Shown: piece by piece, positions 42,339-54,458 of the stretch | Layout: each line of letters begins with the position of its first letter | Position numbering within the stretch: the stretch's first letter is position 1 | DNA from: Mycobacterium sp. 852002-51163_SCH5372311 | Lineage (GTDB): Bacteria; Actinomycetota; Actinomycetes; Mycobacteriales; Mycobacteriaceae | Direction of reading: 5' to 3' | Length of the DNA stretch: 64,000 nucleotides | Assembly: GCF_001667115.1 (NCBI RefSeq) | Contig: NZ_LZIJ01000090.1 | Coordinates: forward strand, 62,001 to 126,000 | The notes under the pieces: model-generated | Seen by the model: the letters and a program-made list of their open reading frames with translations, nothing else | Told to the model about the DNA's origin: nothing | The model's database searches: none | Position numbers and translations under genes: made by a program

Positions 42339-43091
42339 ATGAGTCTGAAGCGACGGATCCCCCTACTCCGCTGGTCGGTGTGGCGGATGGCCCCCGGTAT
42401 CCGCAACATCAACATCACCGGCCAGATCGGCGACGGACGCGAAGCAGCCGCGGTCGACTACGTCCTGCAGAACGCCGCCGCCGGCGACATCGATGACGTC
42501 CTGTCCACCCTGGACAAGTTCGCCTACGAAGAGTCGATGCTGATCAACATCGGTGACGAAAAGGGCCTGCTGCTCGACGCCGCCGTACGCAAAGCCGCCC
42601 CGAAGCTGGCACTCGAGCTGGGCACCTACTGCGGTTACGGTGCGCTTCGGATCGCCCGCGCCGCGCCGAACGCCCAGGTGTACTCGGTGGAACTTGCCGC
42701 AGCCAATGCGGCCAATGCCCGCCGAATCTGGGAGCATGCCGGGGTCGGGGACCGGGTCACGTGTGTGGTCGGCACGGTAGGCGACGGCGGGCGAACCTTG
42801 GACGTGCTTGCTAATGATTACGGATTTACCACTGAGGCACTGGATTTCGTGTTCCTCGACCACGACAAAGACGCCTATTTGACCGACTTGCTCAGCATCC
42901 TCGACCGTGGCTGGTTGCATGCGGGCTCGATCGTGGTTGCCGACAATGTCCGGGTGCCTGGCGCGCCCAAGTACCGGGAATACATGCGTCAGCAGCAGGG
43001 CGATCATTGGCAGACCATCGAGCACAAGACACATATGGAGTACCAGAGTCTGGTCTCCGACCTGGTCCTCGAGTCGGAGTACCTGGGCTAG
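42339..43091 (+). CDS. Catechol-type O-methyltransferase (SAM-dependent)
   Basis: A 250-residue methyltransferase starting MSLKRRIPLLRWSVWRMAPG. The SAM motif is LALELGTYCGYGALRIARAA, followed by VYSVEL, and the metal-binding DFVFLDHDKDAY with VADNV matches COMT-like enzymes that methylate catechol hydroxyls with Mg2+. The position next to xerD equals Rv1703c of M. tuberculosis. The ATG is behind a TATCGT hexamer. It converges on xerD with a 21-base gap. Confidence 0.9.
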   Translation: MSLKRRIPLLRWSVWRMAPGIRNINITGQIGDGREAAAVDYVLQNAAAGDIDDVLSTLDKFAYEESMLINIGDEKGLLLDAAVRKAAPKLALELGTYCGYGALRIARAAPNAQVYSVELAAANAANARRIWEHAGVGDRVTCVVGTVGDGGRTLDVLANDYGFTTEALDFVFLDHDKDAYLTDLLSILDRGWLHAGSIVVADNVRVPGAPKYREYMRQQQGDHWQTIEHKTHMEYQSLVSDLVLESEYLG

Positions 43092-43112
43092 TCGCGGACT
43101 GCCCGGCGCTCG

Positions 43113-44059
43113 CTACTGAGCCCGCGGGTGGGCCCCGGCCCACACTTCGCGCAGCGCGTGCACGGTCACCAGGGTGTAGATCTGCGTGGTCGTCACCGAC
43201 GCGTGCCCGAGGAGCTCCTGTACCACGCGCACGTCGGCGCCGCCCTCGAGCAGGTGGGTTGCGAAGGAGTGACGCAGCATGTGTGGCGAGACACCCGAGG
43301 TGATCCCGGCATGCTCGGCGGCTTCCTGCAGAACCTGCCATGCGCTTTGCCGCGACAACCGGCCTCCGCGCGCATTGAGGAAGATCGCCGGAGTTCCACG
43401 TCCACGGCGCGCCAACTCCGGACGCCCTCGCACCAGATAGGCGTCCAGCGCCTGCACGGCGGGACGTCCCACCGGCACCAACCGTTGTTTGCCGCCCTTG
43501 CCGTGCAACAGCACGGATCGGGCCTCGGTATCGATGTCGTCGACGTCGAGGCCGACGGCCTCCGAGATCCGCGCTCCGGTGGAGTACAGCAGCTCGAGCA
43601 GCGCCCTGTTGCGCAACGCCAGCGGACCGTCGGCTGGGCTGTCTCCGCCCGCGCCTTCCAGCAGCGCCAGCACCTCGTCGATGGTGAGGCTCTTGGGCAG
43701 CCGACGGCCCGGTGTCGGCGGCCGGACTGCGCGCGCCACGTCCAGTTCGGTCAGCCCTTCGGCGGCGGCGAACCGATGCAACCCGCGCACCGCGACCAGC
43801 GCCCGGGCCGCCGACACCGCGGACAGCGCCACGGTCCCGGAATCGGGATCCCCCCGGCGCAATGCCATCAGGAATTCGCTGACATCGGTCTCGCCGACCT
43901 TGGCCAGATCGTGAATGCCGCGCTCCGCCAAATGCTTCGAGTAACGACGCAGGTCCCGACGATACGAGCTCAGCGTGTTGGCCGCCACGCCCCGCTCGAT
44001 GGTCAGATGGTCGAGATAGCCCTGCACCTGCGACTCGAGCGGCAGCGTCGTCCCCGTCG

Positions 44060-44063
<4 letters not shown>
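43113..44063 (-). CDS. xerD: Site-specific tyrosine recombinase XerD
   Basis: A 316-residue recombinase; N-terminal SAM-like core-binding domain ([20 protein letters not shown]) and catalytic domain with Arg in TGARISE, Lys in [37 protein letters not shown] (His and nucleophile Tyr). With XerC it resolves chromosome dimers at dif. GTG 44063 overlaps the Nudix gene stop (GTGA). Last of the pyrG-nudix-xerD operon. Confidence 0.94.
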
Positions 44064-46517
<2,454 letters not shown>

Positions 46518-46606
46518 CTAACACCCGCGACGGCACGCTGCGGCGTACACGCCCGGCAACGGGCAACGCGCCGCCGGCTGGCCCCTCTTGCGGCGCTTAA
46601 GCCGCC

Positions 46607-47551
46607 CTAATTCGGCACGGTGATCGACGTGGCCGCATGGCCGGTGCCGTACTGCCCGGTATGGCCGCCGTTGATCAGTTCGTGCAGGCCCAGGATTGCG
46701 GTGATCCGCCCCGCCTCGGAATCGACGTCGTCGACGGTGCTGATGGTGCCAGCCATGCCGCCGTCGGCGCGGGTCACCGCGACCGCGGCGGTCCCCGTCG
46801 CCGAACCGTCTCGGCCGGCGAGGAGCGTGCCAGACCCGTGTGGCGCAAGCGCGGCGGCAAATCGGGCCACGCTGGCGCCCTGATTGCCGGCATCCGCGGG
46901 AAGACCGCCCCCGGTGATGACGATCGCGGCGTTTGCCGCCCCGAAGTGGTCGCTGGGCTGATAGGTGATGAAACCGGTGTCGCGTAGCGCCGCGAGGACG
47001 GTCGCACGCTGGGTCTCGTCGATCGCCGGCGCGGACGGGTTGGCATTGATCAACAGCGCAATGCCCAACAGGTCTCCGGCTTGCGAACCCTGGTCGACAA
47101 GCTTGGTGCTCAACTGCGTGCCGGCCGGCAGGATCGACGAGTTCACCACGGTCAACAGTTTCTCCGCCGAGTTGGCCTCCACGAACTCCTGGGTCAGCGA
47201 CACCGTCCCGACCACCGTTCCGCCCGCCTGGGTGACGTTTCTCGACACCGCGGCGATGTCGTCGTCTCTTGCGTCCGGGGTGCGGAAGAGGACTATGGAC
47301 TTGCCCGCCAGCGCGTCGCGCATCATCCGGCCGGCCAGCTGGCGATCGAAGTTGTTTGCCGCACTGAGCTTTTGGGTCAGCGCATTCTTCTGGTCGTTGA
47401 GCCCGTTGATTTGTGTGTGCAGGTCCCGCTTCTCGTCACGCAGGCTGGACAACAGCGTGTCCGACAGGAAGCCGGAACCCAGCACCACCCCGATGGCCAG
47501 CGCCAGGAAGACCGCGGCCAGCGAGATCGCATGTTGGCGTAACGAGATCAT
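46607..47551 (-). CDS. mctB: Copper/outer-membrane channel protein MctB
   Basis: A 314-residue protein, same length as Rv1698, known as a channel needed for copper efflux and outer-membrane transport. It has one N-terminal transmembrane segment (HAISLAAVFLALAIGVVLGS) then a coiled-coil stretch (LRDEKRDLHTQINGLNDQKN) and an alpha/beta domain. ATG 47551 is chosen; the frame's upstream start adds an unrelated extension. It follows steA after 20 bases, as in M. tuberculosis. Confidence 0.9.
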   Translation of the reverse strand: MISLRQHAISLAAVFLALAIGVVLGSGFLSDTLLSSLRDEKRDLHTQINGLNDQKNALTQKLSAANNFDRQLAGRMMRDALAGKSIVLFRTPDARDDDIAAVSRNVTQAGGTVVGTVSLTQEFVEANSAEKLLTVVNSSILPAGTQLSTKLVDQGSQAGDLLGIALLINANPSAPAIDETQRATVLAALRDTGFITYQPSDHFGAANAAIVITGGGLPADAGNQGASVARFAAALAPHGSGTLLAGRDGSATGTAAVAVTRADGGMAGTISTVDDVDSEAGRITAILGLHELINGGHTGQYGTGHAATSITVPN

Positions 47552-47571
47552 GAATGCAACCGCCCGGAACC

Positions 47572-48753
47572 CTAAGACACCAAGTGCTGGACCCAGAGGG
47601 AGAAGCGGTTCCAGTAGTCGACAACCCAATGCAGCACGGTGGCATCGGCGCGTGACACCCACAGGGCGACGATGACGGCGATCAGCATCGTCAGCGCCAG
47701 CAGCGCGATGGCGCCGCCGGACATGTGGTTGCGATACAGGGTGGCAACGGCCTTGGCATCCACCAGCTTCTCCCCTACCCGCAGCCTGGTGAGGAAGGTC
47801 GACGGGTTGCTCTGGGTCCGCGTCCGGTCGAAAAACGTCTCGATGTTGGCCGTGTGACCGGCGGTGACCAGCAGCGCGGCGCCGTGATGGTCGGCCAGCA
47901 GTAAGGCCAGGTCAACTGCCGAGCCGGCGGCCGGGAACGTCATCGCTCCGACACCCAGGTCCTGAATTCGCTCCAGGCCGGGCGCGTGGCCGTCGGCGTC
48001 GGCGGGCAACACCACCTGCGCACCGGACTTCAGGGCGTCGGTGCTGATCTGGTCGGGGTCGCCGACAATGATTTGCGGGCGATAACCCGCCTTCCGCAAT
48101 ACGTCCGCACCGGTTCCGACGCCGACAAGCACCGGTTGGTACTCCTTGATGAACGGCTTGAGGGCTCTGAGGTCGTCGGCGGCGGAGGGCTCGTCGGCGA
48201 CGACCACCACGTGGCGGCGGCGCAGGTCCACATCGATGTCAGGGATGCCGATGCCGTCGATCAGCAGCGGGCTTTCGCTCTTGATGAACTCGATCGTGTT
48301 GCCGGCGAACGCCTCCAAATGGGCGGCCAGTCCACCCTTGGCCTCTCGCATCAGGTCGGCGATGTCATGGTCGGTGCGCTGCGTGCCGCGGACCAGGCGG
48401 CGGTCGCCGGCATAGACCCCGCCTTCATACAGGCGGATCTTGGCGCCGTCCTTGACTTTCTTGAAGACCTCCGGACCGGTCTCGTCGATCAGGGTGACGC
48501 CGTTGTTGACCAGTACCTCCGGACCCAGGTTGGGATAGCGGCCCGAAACCGAGGGCGACGCATTGACGACGGCGGCGATGTCGGCTTCGACGAGCGCGTC
48601 GGCGGTGATGCGGTCCAGGTCCAGGATGTCGAGGACCACGATGTCGCCGGGGCACACTCTGCGCAGCAATCGGTCGATGTTCCTGTCCACCCGAGCCGTA
48701 CCGACGAGGCCCGGCCGGGTGGTGTTACGAGTCAGAAGTGTGGACATCCTCAT
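47572..48753 (-). CDS. steA: SteA-like cytokinetic protein (Rv1697 family)
   Basis: A 393-residue protein beginning MRMSTLLTRNTTRPGLVGTA, with thiamine-pyrophosphokinase-like alpha/beta core (GVGTGADVLRKAGYRPQIIV, GDPDQIS) and one C-terminal transmembrane helix (GGAIALLALTMLIAVIVALW). In corynebacteria SteA and SteB localise to the division septum and affect cell-wall hydrolysis. Upstream repeats at 48802-48840 may regulate it. Operon with mctB. Confidence 0.85.
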   Translation of the reverse strand: MRMSTLLTRNTTRPGLVGTARVDRNIDRLLRRVCPGDIVVLDILDLDRITADALVEADIAAVVNASPSVSGRYPNLGPEVLVNNGVTLIDETGPEVFKKVKDGAKIRLYEGGVYAGDRRLVRGTQRTDHDIADLMREAKGGLAAHLEAFAGNTIEFIKSESPLLIDGIGIPDIDVDLRRRHVVVVADEPSAADDLRALKPFIKEYQPVLVGVGTGADVLRKAGYRPQIIVGDPDQISTDALKSGAQVVLPADADGHAPGLERIQDLGVGAMTFPAAGSAVDLALLLADHHGAALLVTAGHTANIETFFDRTRTQSNPSTFLTRLRVGEKLVDAKAVATLYRNHMSGGAIALLALTMLIAVIVALWVSRADATVLHWVVDYWNRFSLWVQHLVS

Positions 48754-48801
48754 GGGGTGCGATTCTGTCGGTGAAGCGCGACGCTAGCGGGGAGGCGCGC
48801 C

Positions 48802-48840
48802 GTAACATCTGTCCCAGAAGTTATCTAGTGTCACATCTGT
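48802..48840. promoter_or_regulatory. Direct repeats GTAACATCTGT/GTCACATCTGT before steA
   Basis: GTAACATCTGT at 48802-48812 and GTCACATCTGT at 48830-48840 differ by one base and are 28 bp apart. On the minus strand the cores read ACAGATGTTAC and ACAGATGTGAC. Located about 50-90 bases upstream of the steA start; a response-regulator site such as MtrA is conceivable. Confidence 0.4.
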
Positions 48841-48928
48841 AACAGTTCGACGTCATCTCAATGATGACGAAGGTGCGCAAATGTACGCGTTTGACTGGGT
48901 TGCGGCGTGCAAATGTGCACGCTCGCGG

Positions 48929-50686
48929 CTAAGCAAGCAAGTCGTTCTGGGCGGCGTCGAGAAGTTCGCGGGCATGCGCGCGGCCGCTGTCGGACTCGCC
49001 GAGCCCGGCCATCATGCGAGCCAGCTCGGCCACGCGGTCGTCGTCGGCCACTCGCTGCACGCCGCTGGCACCCTTGGGCCCGGCGTGCACGACAAGGTGC
49101 ACGTCGGCATAGGCCGCGACCTGCGGCAAGTGCGTGACCACGATGACCTGATGCGTGCGGGCAAGCCGCGCCAGACGCCTCCCGATCTGCACCGCCGCCC
49201 GGCCGCCGACGCCGGCGTCGACCTCGTCGAACACCATCGTGGTCCCTGCCGCGTTTATCCGGGAGGTGGCCAGCACGACCTCCAACGCCAGCATCACCCG
49301 GGACAGCTCGCCGCCGGACGCGCTCTTGGCCAGCGGCAGCACGGTCATGCCGCGGTGCGCGGCGAAGCCGAACTCGACTTGGTCCACCCCGTCGCCGCCG
49401 GCCCGGGCCATCTCGCCGGAGCTCAACATCAGGGCGGCCTGGTCGTCGGGACCAACCGGATCGGTGGTGACGGCAATGGTGAATTCGGCGTCTCCCATCG
49501 CCAGCGCGGATAGCTCCGCCGTCACCTCTTTGGCCAGCCGCTTGGCGGCTTTGCGGCGCATCTTGCTCAGATCGTCTGCGGCTCTGGCTAATTCGCGCGC
49601 CAGCTCGTCGACGCGACGTTCCAGTACCGCCAACCCCTCTTCGGACACGTCGAGTTGGGCGAGCCGTTCCCGCGACTCCGTTGCCCACCGCAGCACGCCG
49701 TCGATGTCCGCGGCGTATTTGCGGGTCAACGAGCGCAGCTCGGCTTGACGGGCCAGCTTGGACTCGAGCGCGCTGGCATCCGCCGGAAGCGCTTCCAGAT
49801 ATTCCCCGAGTTCGCGGTTCGCCTCGACAATCACCGTCAGCGCCTCGCCGATCTGTTCGGCCAGCGCCCGCAGCGTCGTGTCATCGGTCGATTCCAGCGC
49901 GGCCCTTGCCCGTCCAAGGCTCTCCGCACCTCCGGAACCGTCCGCCTCGTCGGGCAGTCCGGACAGGGCCTGTCTCGCCGCGTTTGCGGCCTCGCGCAGC
50001 GTGTCCAGTTCGGAGAGCCGGACGATGTCGGCGACCAGCGCGTCGTCCTCGCCGGCTTCCGGGTCGACGGTGTCGATCTCGTTGAGCGCGAACTTCAGCC
50101 GGTCGGCCTCCTGCGCGAGTTCCCGCGTCCGGCTGCGACGGTCGGTGAGATCGCGTCGCGCCGTCAGCCAGGCGTCGCGCAGCTTGCGATAGCGCTCTAC
50201 CGCCGGACCTGCGCCCGCGAAACGGTCCAATGCACCCCGTTGCTCCTCGGGCCGCATCAACCGCAGCTGGTCGTTCTGCCCGTGCAGAGTCAGCAGTTCG
50301 GTGGTGAAGCCGCTCAGCGACTTGGCCGGCACGCTTCGGCCGCCCAGATAGGCGCGCGACGGCCCGTCACGGCTGACCGAGCGCAGCGCGATCACGCTGC
50401 CGTCCTCGTCCCGCTCGGCCCCCGACGAGTCCAGGATCCGGTCCAGCTGCGCCGTCACGGCATCGTCGAGATCGGTTGTGGTGAAACGACCTTCGACAAC
50501 GGCGCGGTCGGCGCTCGAGCGAACCCGCGTGGCGTCCGCGCGGGCGCCGCCGAGCAGGTGCAGCCCGGTCACCACCATCGTCTTGCCGGTGCCGGTCTCG
50601 CCGGTCAGGACGGTCAGGCCGCGGTCGAACTCGGCGGTCGCGACGCTGATTGCGCCCAGCGACTCGATGCGGATCTCAGTGAGCAT
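48929..50686 (-). CDS. recN: DNA repair protein RecN
   Basis: A 585-residue SMC-like ATPase. The N-terminal half has MLTEIRIESLGAISVATAEF and the Walker A GETGTGKTMVV; the central coiled coil is seen in LTDRRSRTRELAQEADRLKF. The C-terminal half has ASGGELSRVMLALEVVL (signature) and TMVFDEVDAGVGG (Walker B). It acts early at double-strand breaks. ATG abuts the nadK stop. End of the tlyA-nadK-recN operon. Confidence 0.95.
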   Translation of the reverse strand: MLTEIRIESLGAISVATAEFDRGLTVLTGETGTGKTMVVTGLHLLGGARADATRVRSSADRAVVEGRFTTTDLDDAVTAQLDRILDSSGAERDEDGSVIALRSVSRDGPSRAYLGGRSVPAKSLSGFTTELLTLHGQNDQLRLMRPEEQRGALDRFAGAGPAVERYRKLRDAWLTARRDLTDRRSRTRELAQEADRLKFALNEIDTVDPEAGEDDALVADIVRLSELDTLREAANAARQALSGLPDEADGSGGAESLGRARAALESTDDTTLRALAEQIGEALTVIVEANRELGEYLEALPADASALESKLARQAELRSLTRKYAADIDGVLRWATESRERLAQLDVSEEGLAVLERRVDELARELARAADDLSKMRRKAAKRLAKEVTAELSALAMGDAEFTIAVTTDPVGPDDQAALMLSSGEMARAGGDGVDQVEFGFAAHRGMTVLPLAKSASGGELSRVMLALEVVLATSRINAAGTTMVFDEVDAGVGGRAAVQIGRRLARLARTHQVIVVTHLPQVAAYADVHLVVHAGPKGASGVQRVADDDRVAELARMMAGLGESDSGRAHARELLDAAQNDLLA

Positions 50687-51607
50687 TTACTTTCCGCGCC
50701 AGCCGGTCACCGGCAACCGGAACTTGCGCACCAGGCGGTCGGTGAACGGCGCGCTGTCCAGGCGTGCCCATTTGACCGGGGTGCCGCAGCGGGTCACCTC
50801 GAGTCGGCCGCCAGCCGGTATCACCATTTCTCGCCGACCGTCGCAGAACACCAGGGCATCGTGCCCGGTCGCTTCGGTCTCGATCGCGATGCAGGCGTCG
50901 GGACTGGTGACCATCGGCCTGCCGAACAGCGCGTGAGCGTTGTTGGGTACCACCAGGATCGCTTCCAGGTCGGGCCACAACACGGGGCCGCCCGCCGAGA
51001 ACGCGTAGGCGGTGGATCCGGTCGGCGTGGATATCAGCACCCCGTCGCAGCCGAACGTAGACACCGGACGGCCGTCGATTTCGACGACCACCCCCAGCAC
51101 GCCCCAGCGCGGCCCCTTCTCCAGGCTGGCCTCGTTCAGCGCCCAGCCCTGTTCGATGACGCGTCCCTCGTGGCGCACCACGACGTCGAGCGTCAGGCGC
51201 TCCTCCACCCGATAGTCGCGCGCGACGACGTGTTCGAGGACCCGGTCGATATTCTCGGCCTCGGCCTCGGCCAGGAACCCGATCCGGCCCAGGTTGACGC
51301 CCAGCACCGGAATGCCCCCGTTGCGGGCCAGCTCGGCCGCGCGCAGGAAGGTGCCGTCTCCGCCGAGCACCATCACCAGCTCGCAGCCCTCGGCGGCATG
51401 CGGGTCGGCGTCGACCACCTGGATGTCGACGCCCAGTGCGCGCATATCGTCGGGGGCCAGGTGCAGCGATCCCCGGTCTACCGCTTCGGCGGATAACACG
51501 CGCAGCCCAATTCCTTTGTCGTCCAAGACTTTCTCGACACGTCGCGCGGTATCGGTGGCTTCGTCACGTCCGGTGTGCACGATGAGCAGGACGGTACGCT
51601 CGCTCAT
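50687..51607 (-). CDS. nadK: NAD kinase
   Basis: A 306-residue kinase (PpnK) starting [31 protein letters not shown] (active-site GGDG), NEASLEKG and the [20 protein letters not shown] block are diagnostic. It phosphorylates NAD to NADP using ATP or polyphosphate. ATG overlaps the tlyA stop (ATGA, 51604-51607). Confidence 0.94.
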   Translation of the reverse strand: MSERTVLLIVHTGRDEATDTARRVEKVLDDKGIGLRVLSAEAVDRGSLHLAPDDMRALGVDIQVVDADPHAAEGCELVMVLGGDGTFLRAAELARNGGIPVLGVNLGRIGFLAEAEAENIDRVLEHVVARDYRVEERLTLDVVVRHEGRVIEQGWALNEASLEKGPRWGVLGVVVEIDGRPVSTFGCDGVLISTPTGSTAYAFSAGGPVLWPDLEAILVVPNNAHALFGRPMVTSPDACIAIETEATGHDALVFCDGRREMVIPAGGRLEVTRCGTPVKWARLDSAPFTDRLVRKFRLPVTGWRGK

Positions 51608-52413
51608 CGCGGGCCCTCCTCGACCGCACGCTCGACCGCAGCCACCAACCCGTCGCCAACCAGCGCGCGATCGGTTCGGGCGCGCAGCCACAAGAAGTAC
51701 TCGACATTGCCCGACGGCCCCGGCAGCGGGCTGGCCGTGACACCGACGGTGTGCCAACCCAGCTCCCCGGCCCGCCGCGCGACGGCCAGCACCGAGTCGG
51801 CTCGCAATTGCGCGTCATGGACCACCCCGCCGGAACCGACCAGGCCCTTCCCCACCTCAAACTGCGGCTTCACCATGGGAACGATATCCGCGGTAGGCAA
51901 AGCGCATCCAGCCAGCGCGGGCAACACGGTGGCCAGCGAGATGAACGAGAGGTCTGCCACCACCAGGTCAACCTGGCCGCCGATCGCCTCGGATGTCAGA
52001 TCGCGGGCGTTGGTGCGCTCGACGACGGTCACCCGCGGATCGCTGCGCAGCGACCAGGCCAGCTGGCCGTACCCGACGTCGACGGCAACCACCTCCGCGG
52101 CACCGCGGTCCAGCAACACGTCGGTGAACCCGCCCGTCGACGCGCCGGCATCCAGGCAGCGCCGGCCGTCGACGGAAATGCCGAAAGCATCCAGTGCGCC
52201 GATGAGTTTGTGCGCTCCCCGCGACACCCAGGCGCGTTCGCCGTCGTCCGCGACCGTCAACGCCGCCGTGACCGCGACGGCGGTACCCGGCTTGACCGCG
52301 GGCAGGCCGTCAATGCTCACCTTGCCGGCCCCGATCAACTCCGCGGCCTGCTGACGGGACCGCGCCAGGCCACGCCGGACCAGTTCGGCGTCGACGCGGG
52401 CACGCCGAGGCAC
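51604..52413 (-). CDS. tlyA: 16S/23S rRNA 2'-O-methyltransferase TlyA
   Basis: A 269-residue enzyme with N-terminal S4 domain ([20 protein letters not shown]) and FtsJ-type methyltransferase domain: SAM motif [31 protein letters not shown], and the catalytic K in [12 protein letters not shown]. It methylates the ribosomal RNAs; capreomycin and viomycin sensitivity depends on it. GTG start at 52413 follows the small coiled-coil protein by eight bases. Confidence 0.94.
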   Translation of the reverse strand: MPRRARVDAELVRRGLARSRQQAAELIGAGKVSIDGLPAVKPGTAVAVTAALTVADDGERAWVSRGAHKLIGALDAFGISVDGRRCLDAGASTGGFTDVLLDRGAAEVVAVDVGYGQLAWSLRSDPRVTVVERTNARDLTSEAIGGQVDLVVADLSFISLATVLPALAGCALPTADIVPMVKPQFEVGKGLVGSGGVVHDAQLRADSVLAVARRAGELGWHTVGVTASPLPGPSGNVEYFLWLRARTDRALVGDGLVAAVERAVEEGPR

Positions 52414-52421
52414 GCGCGCAC

Positions 52422-52607
52422 TCAGCCCTTCTCCGCCGACTCCAGCGCCCGCAGCAGCACATCGTGCGCCTCGGAAAGACGACGCGCGATCTCTTCGAGC
52501 TCGGCGAGCGACGGCCCGTTCTCGTTGTCGGCCGGATGGGCGGGATCCGGCAGCTGAGCCATCAGGGCCTCGATTTCGGCGCGGATTTGGTCGGGGTCGA
52601 TAGTCAT
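52422..52607 (-). CDS. Small acidic coiled-coil protein (Rv1693-like)
   Basis: 61 residues: MTIDPDQIRAEIEALMAQLP, then a helix SLAELEEIARRLSEAHDVLL with heptad-like spacing. A small protein of this size lies at the same place, before tlyA, in M. tuberculosis. Function unknown. Start ATG 52607 lies 23 bases from the HAD phosphatase stop. Confidence 0.8.
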   Translation of the reverse strand: MTIDPDQIRAEIEALMAQLPDPAHPADNENGPSLAELEEIARRLSEAHDVLLRALESAEKG

Positions 52608-52630
52608 TGCGCTCCTACGCTAGTCACCGG

Positions 52631-53632
52631 CTAGTCGGTCTGCACCAGGGACCAGCGGAGCAGCGCATCACGAGCGCGGTCGTCACCGGCCTCGATCTGC
52701 ACCGATCGGTCCGCTTCCCACACCGCGCCGGCGACGGCACGCACGATCGACAAGCCGTCACCGTCCTGGTCGCCGGCCGCGCTGACCGTCACCGCGTGGT
52801 CGCTGACGTCGACGTGCCAGCCGGGCTGCGGACCTACCGCGAGCTGCTTGGCCTGCTTGTGTAGACAGCGCAGGTCCTGGCCGATATAGGTGGGCCGGTG
52901 CGCCGGCTCGGCGTAGACCGCGTCCCGTGCGTTGTTGACCCCGGTCAGCACCATCAAGCTGGGCAGCCCCGCCGCGTTGGCCCCTTCAATGTCGGTATCC
53001 AATCTGTCCCCGACCACCAGCGGCGCACGGAAGTCGCCCCGACCCACCGCGTCGGTCATCAGTTGTGTCCCCGGCTTGCCCGCTACCTGCGGTTCGGCAC
53101 CGGTGGCGGTTCGTAGCGCGGCCACCAGGGACCCGTTACCGGGCAGCAAGCCGCGCTCGGTGGGCAGAGTCGGGTCGACGTTGGCCGCCACCCACACGGC
53201 GCCGGCCCGGATCGCCAGTGCCGCTTCGGCCAGCTCGGCCCAGCCGATGGCGGTGGAAAGGCCCTGTACGACGGCCACCGGCTCGTCGTCCCAGCGACGC
53301 ACCGGGCAAAGACCGACGGCGGCGATCTCGTCGGCCAACGCCTCGGTGCCCACGACCAGCACCCGCGAGCTCGGCGACAACTGACCTGCCAGCAGGTGCG
53401 CGGCACTTTGCGCACTGGTGACGACGTCGTCGCCCGAGGCGGAGAACCCGAGTTCGCGCAGGTGCGCCGCGACTTCCTCGGCGCTGCGCGACGCGTTGTT
53501 GGTGACGAACAGCTTGCGGCTGTGGACCTCGGCCAACGACTGCACCGCGCCGTCGGTGGGCTGACGACCGCGAAACACCGTGCCGTCGAGGTCTATCAGC
53601 AGGCAATCATATTCCTGCGCAATGCTTTTCAT
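52631..53632 (-). CDS. HAD-IIA phosphatase (glycerol-3-phosphate phosphatase-like)
   Basis: A 333-residue NagD-type HAD hydrolase. Motif I is DCLLIDLDGTVFRG, motif II VTNNASRS and motif IV VGDRLDTDIEGANAAG; a C2-type cap with LCPVRRWDDEPVAVVQGL lies between. The M. tuberculosis counterpart Rv1692 dephosphorylates glycerol 3-phosphate in lipid recycling, as I recall. The last 90 residues are extra to NagD core enzymes. Co-directional with the TPR gene, 15 bases away. Confidence 0.9.
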   Translation of the reverse strand: MKSIAQEYDCLLIDLDGTVFRGRQPTDGAVQSLAEVHSRKLFVTNNASRSAEEVAAHLRELGFSASGDDVVTSAQSAAHLLAGQLSPSSRVLVVGTEALADEIAAVGLCPVRRWDDEPVAVVQGLSTAIGWAELAEAALAIRAGAVWVAANVDPTLPTERGLLPGNGSLVAALRTATGAEPQVAGKPGTQLMTDAVGRGDFRAPLVVGDRLDTDIEGANAAGLPSLMVLTGVNNARDAVYAEPAHRPTYIGQDLRCLHKQAKQLAVGPQPGWHVDVSDHAVTVSAAGDQDGDGLSIVRAVAGAVWEADRSVQIEAGDDRARDALLRWSLVQTD

Positions 53633-53647
53633 TTCGAGCCCGTCACG

Positions 53648-54424
53648 TCAGCCAAGCTCGCCGACCCGCTCTTCGGCGTCGGTGACACCGTCGACGTCGG
53701 CGCTGGCGGCACGCAGAAACCATTGCAGCGCTTCGTCTTTGCGGTCCAGCGCCAGCAGCGTGTCGGCGTACGCGTAGAACAGCCGCGCGGCCGTGGTGCC
53801 GGTGCGGGCCGGGTCGAGCTGCGGAGTGGACAGCACGGTCAGCGCCTGTTCCAGCTGACCCAGGTCCGCGCGGGCACCGGCGGCGACGATGCGCAACTCG
53901 TCGGCGTCGTCACCGGTGAGCTCGGCCGCTTCGGGTCCGCGGGCCAGTTCGATGGCTCGCTGCGGTCGCCCGAGCCCGCGTTCGCAATCGGCGATCAGCG
54001 CCAGCAACGAGGACTTGCTGCCCATTCTGCGGGCTGCCCGCAATTCGGCCAGCGCCTGTGCCCAGTCGCCGCAGTGGTAGGCCGCAATTCCGACGGCTTC
54101 GCGGACCGCCGCGATCCTGGTGGCCCTGGCCCGCGCCGCGCGAGCGTGGCTCAGGGCGGCTTCCGGGTCGTCGTCGATCAGCTCGCCGGCAGCAACCAGG
54201 TGGCAGGCCACCACCTCGGCGGTGGCACGGCCCAAGGTGCTCAGTTCTCGCCGAATTTCGGGTGCCAGTTGCCTTGCGTCTATACCCGCCGGCAAAGGTG
54301 GGCCCTGCTCGACGGCGCGGTCGCCGTTGGCGGGAGTGCTCTGCGGTTGGACTGGGCGCGCCCGACCCGGACCCGACCAGGCTTTCGCTCGCGGTCGTCG
54401 GTCACCATGTCTGTCGTCACCCAC
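53648..54424 (-). CDS. Tetratricopeptide-like protein (Rv1691-like)
   Basis: A 258-residue helical protein. After a basic N-terminal region, repeats such as HARAARARATRIAAVREAVG, YHCGDWAQALAELRAARRMG and FYAYADTLLALDRKDEALQW suggest four to five TPR units. The family is conserved in mycobacteria beside tyrS with unknown role, presumably protein-protein contact. The lipoprotein gene found between tyrS and this gene in M. tuberculosis is absent here (34-base gap). Confidence 0.85.
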   Translation of the reverse strand: MGDDRHGDRRPRAKAWSGPGRARPVQPQSTPANGDRAVEQGPPLPAGIDARQLAPEIRRELSTLGRATAEVVACHLVAAGELIDDDPEAALSHARAARARATRIAAVREAVGIAAYHCGDWAQALAELRAARRMGSKSSLLALIADCERGLGRPQRAIELARGPEAAELTGDDADELRIVAAGARADLGQLEQALTVLSTPQLDPARTGTTAARLFYAYADTLLALDRKDEALQWFLRAASADVDGVTDAEERVGELG

Positions 54425-54458
54425 TCGTCAAGGTTACGGGCAGCTCAGCCGACCCGCG

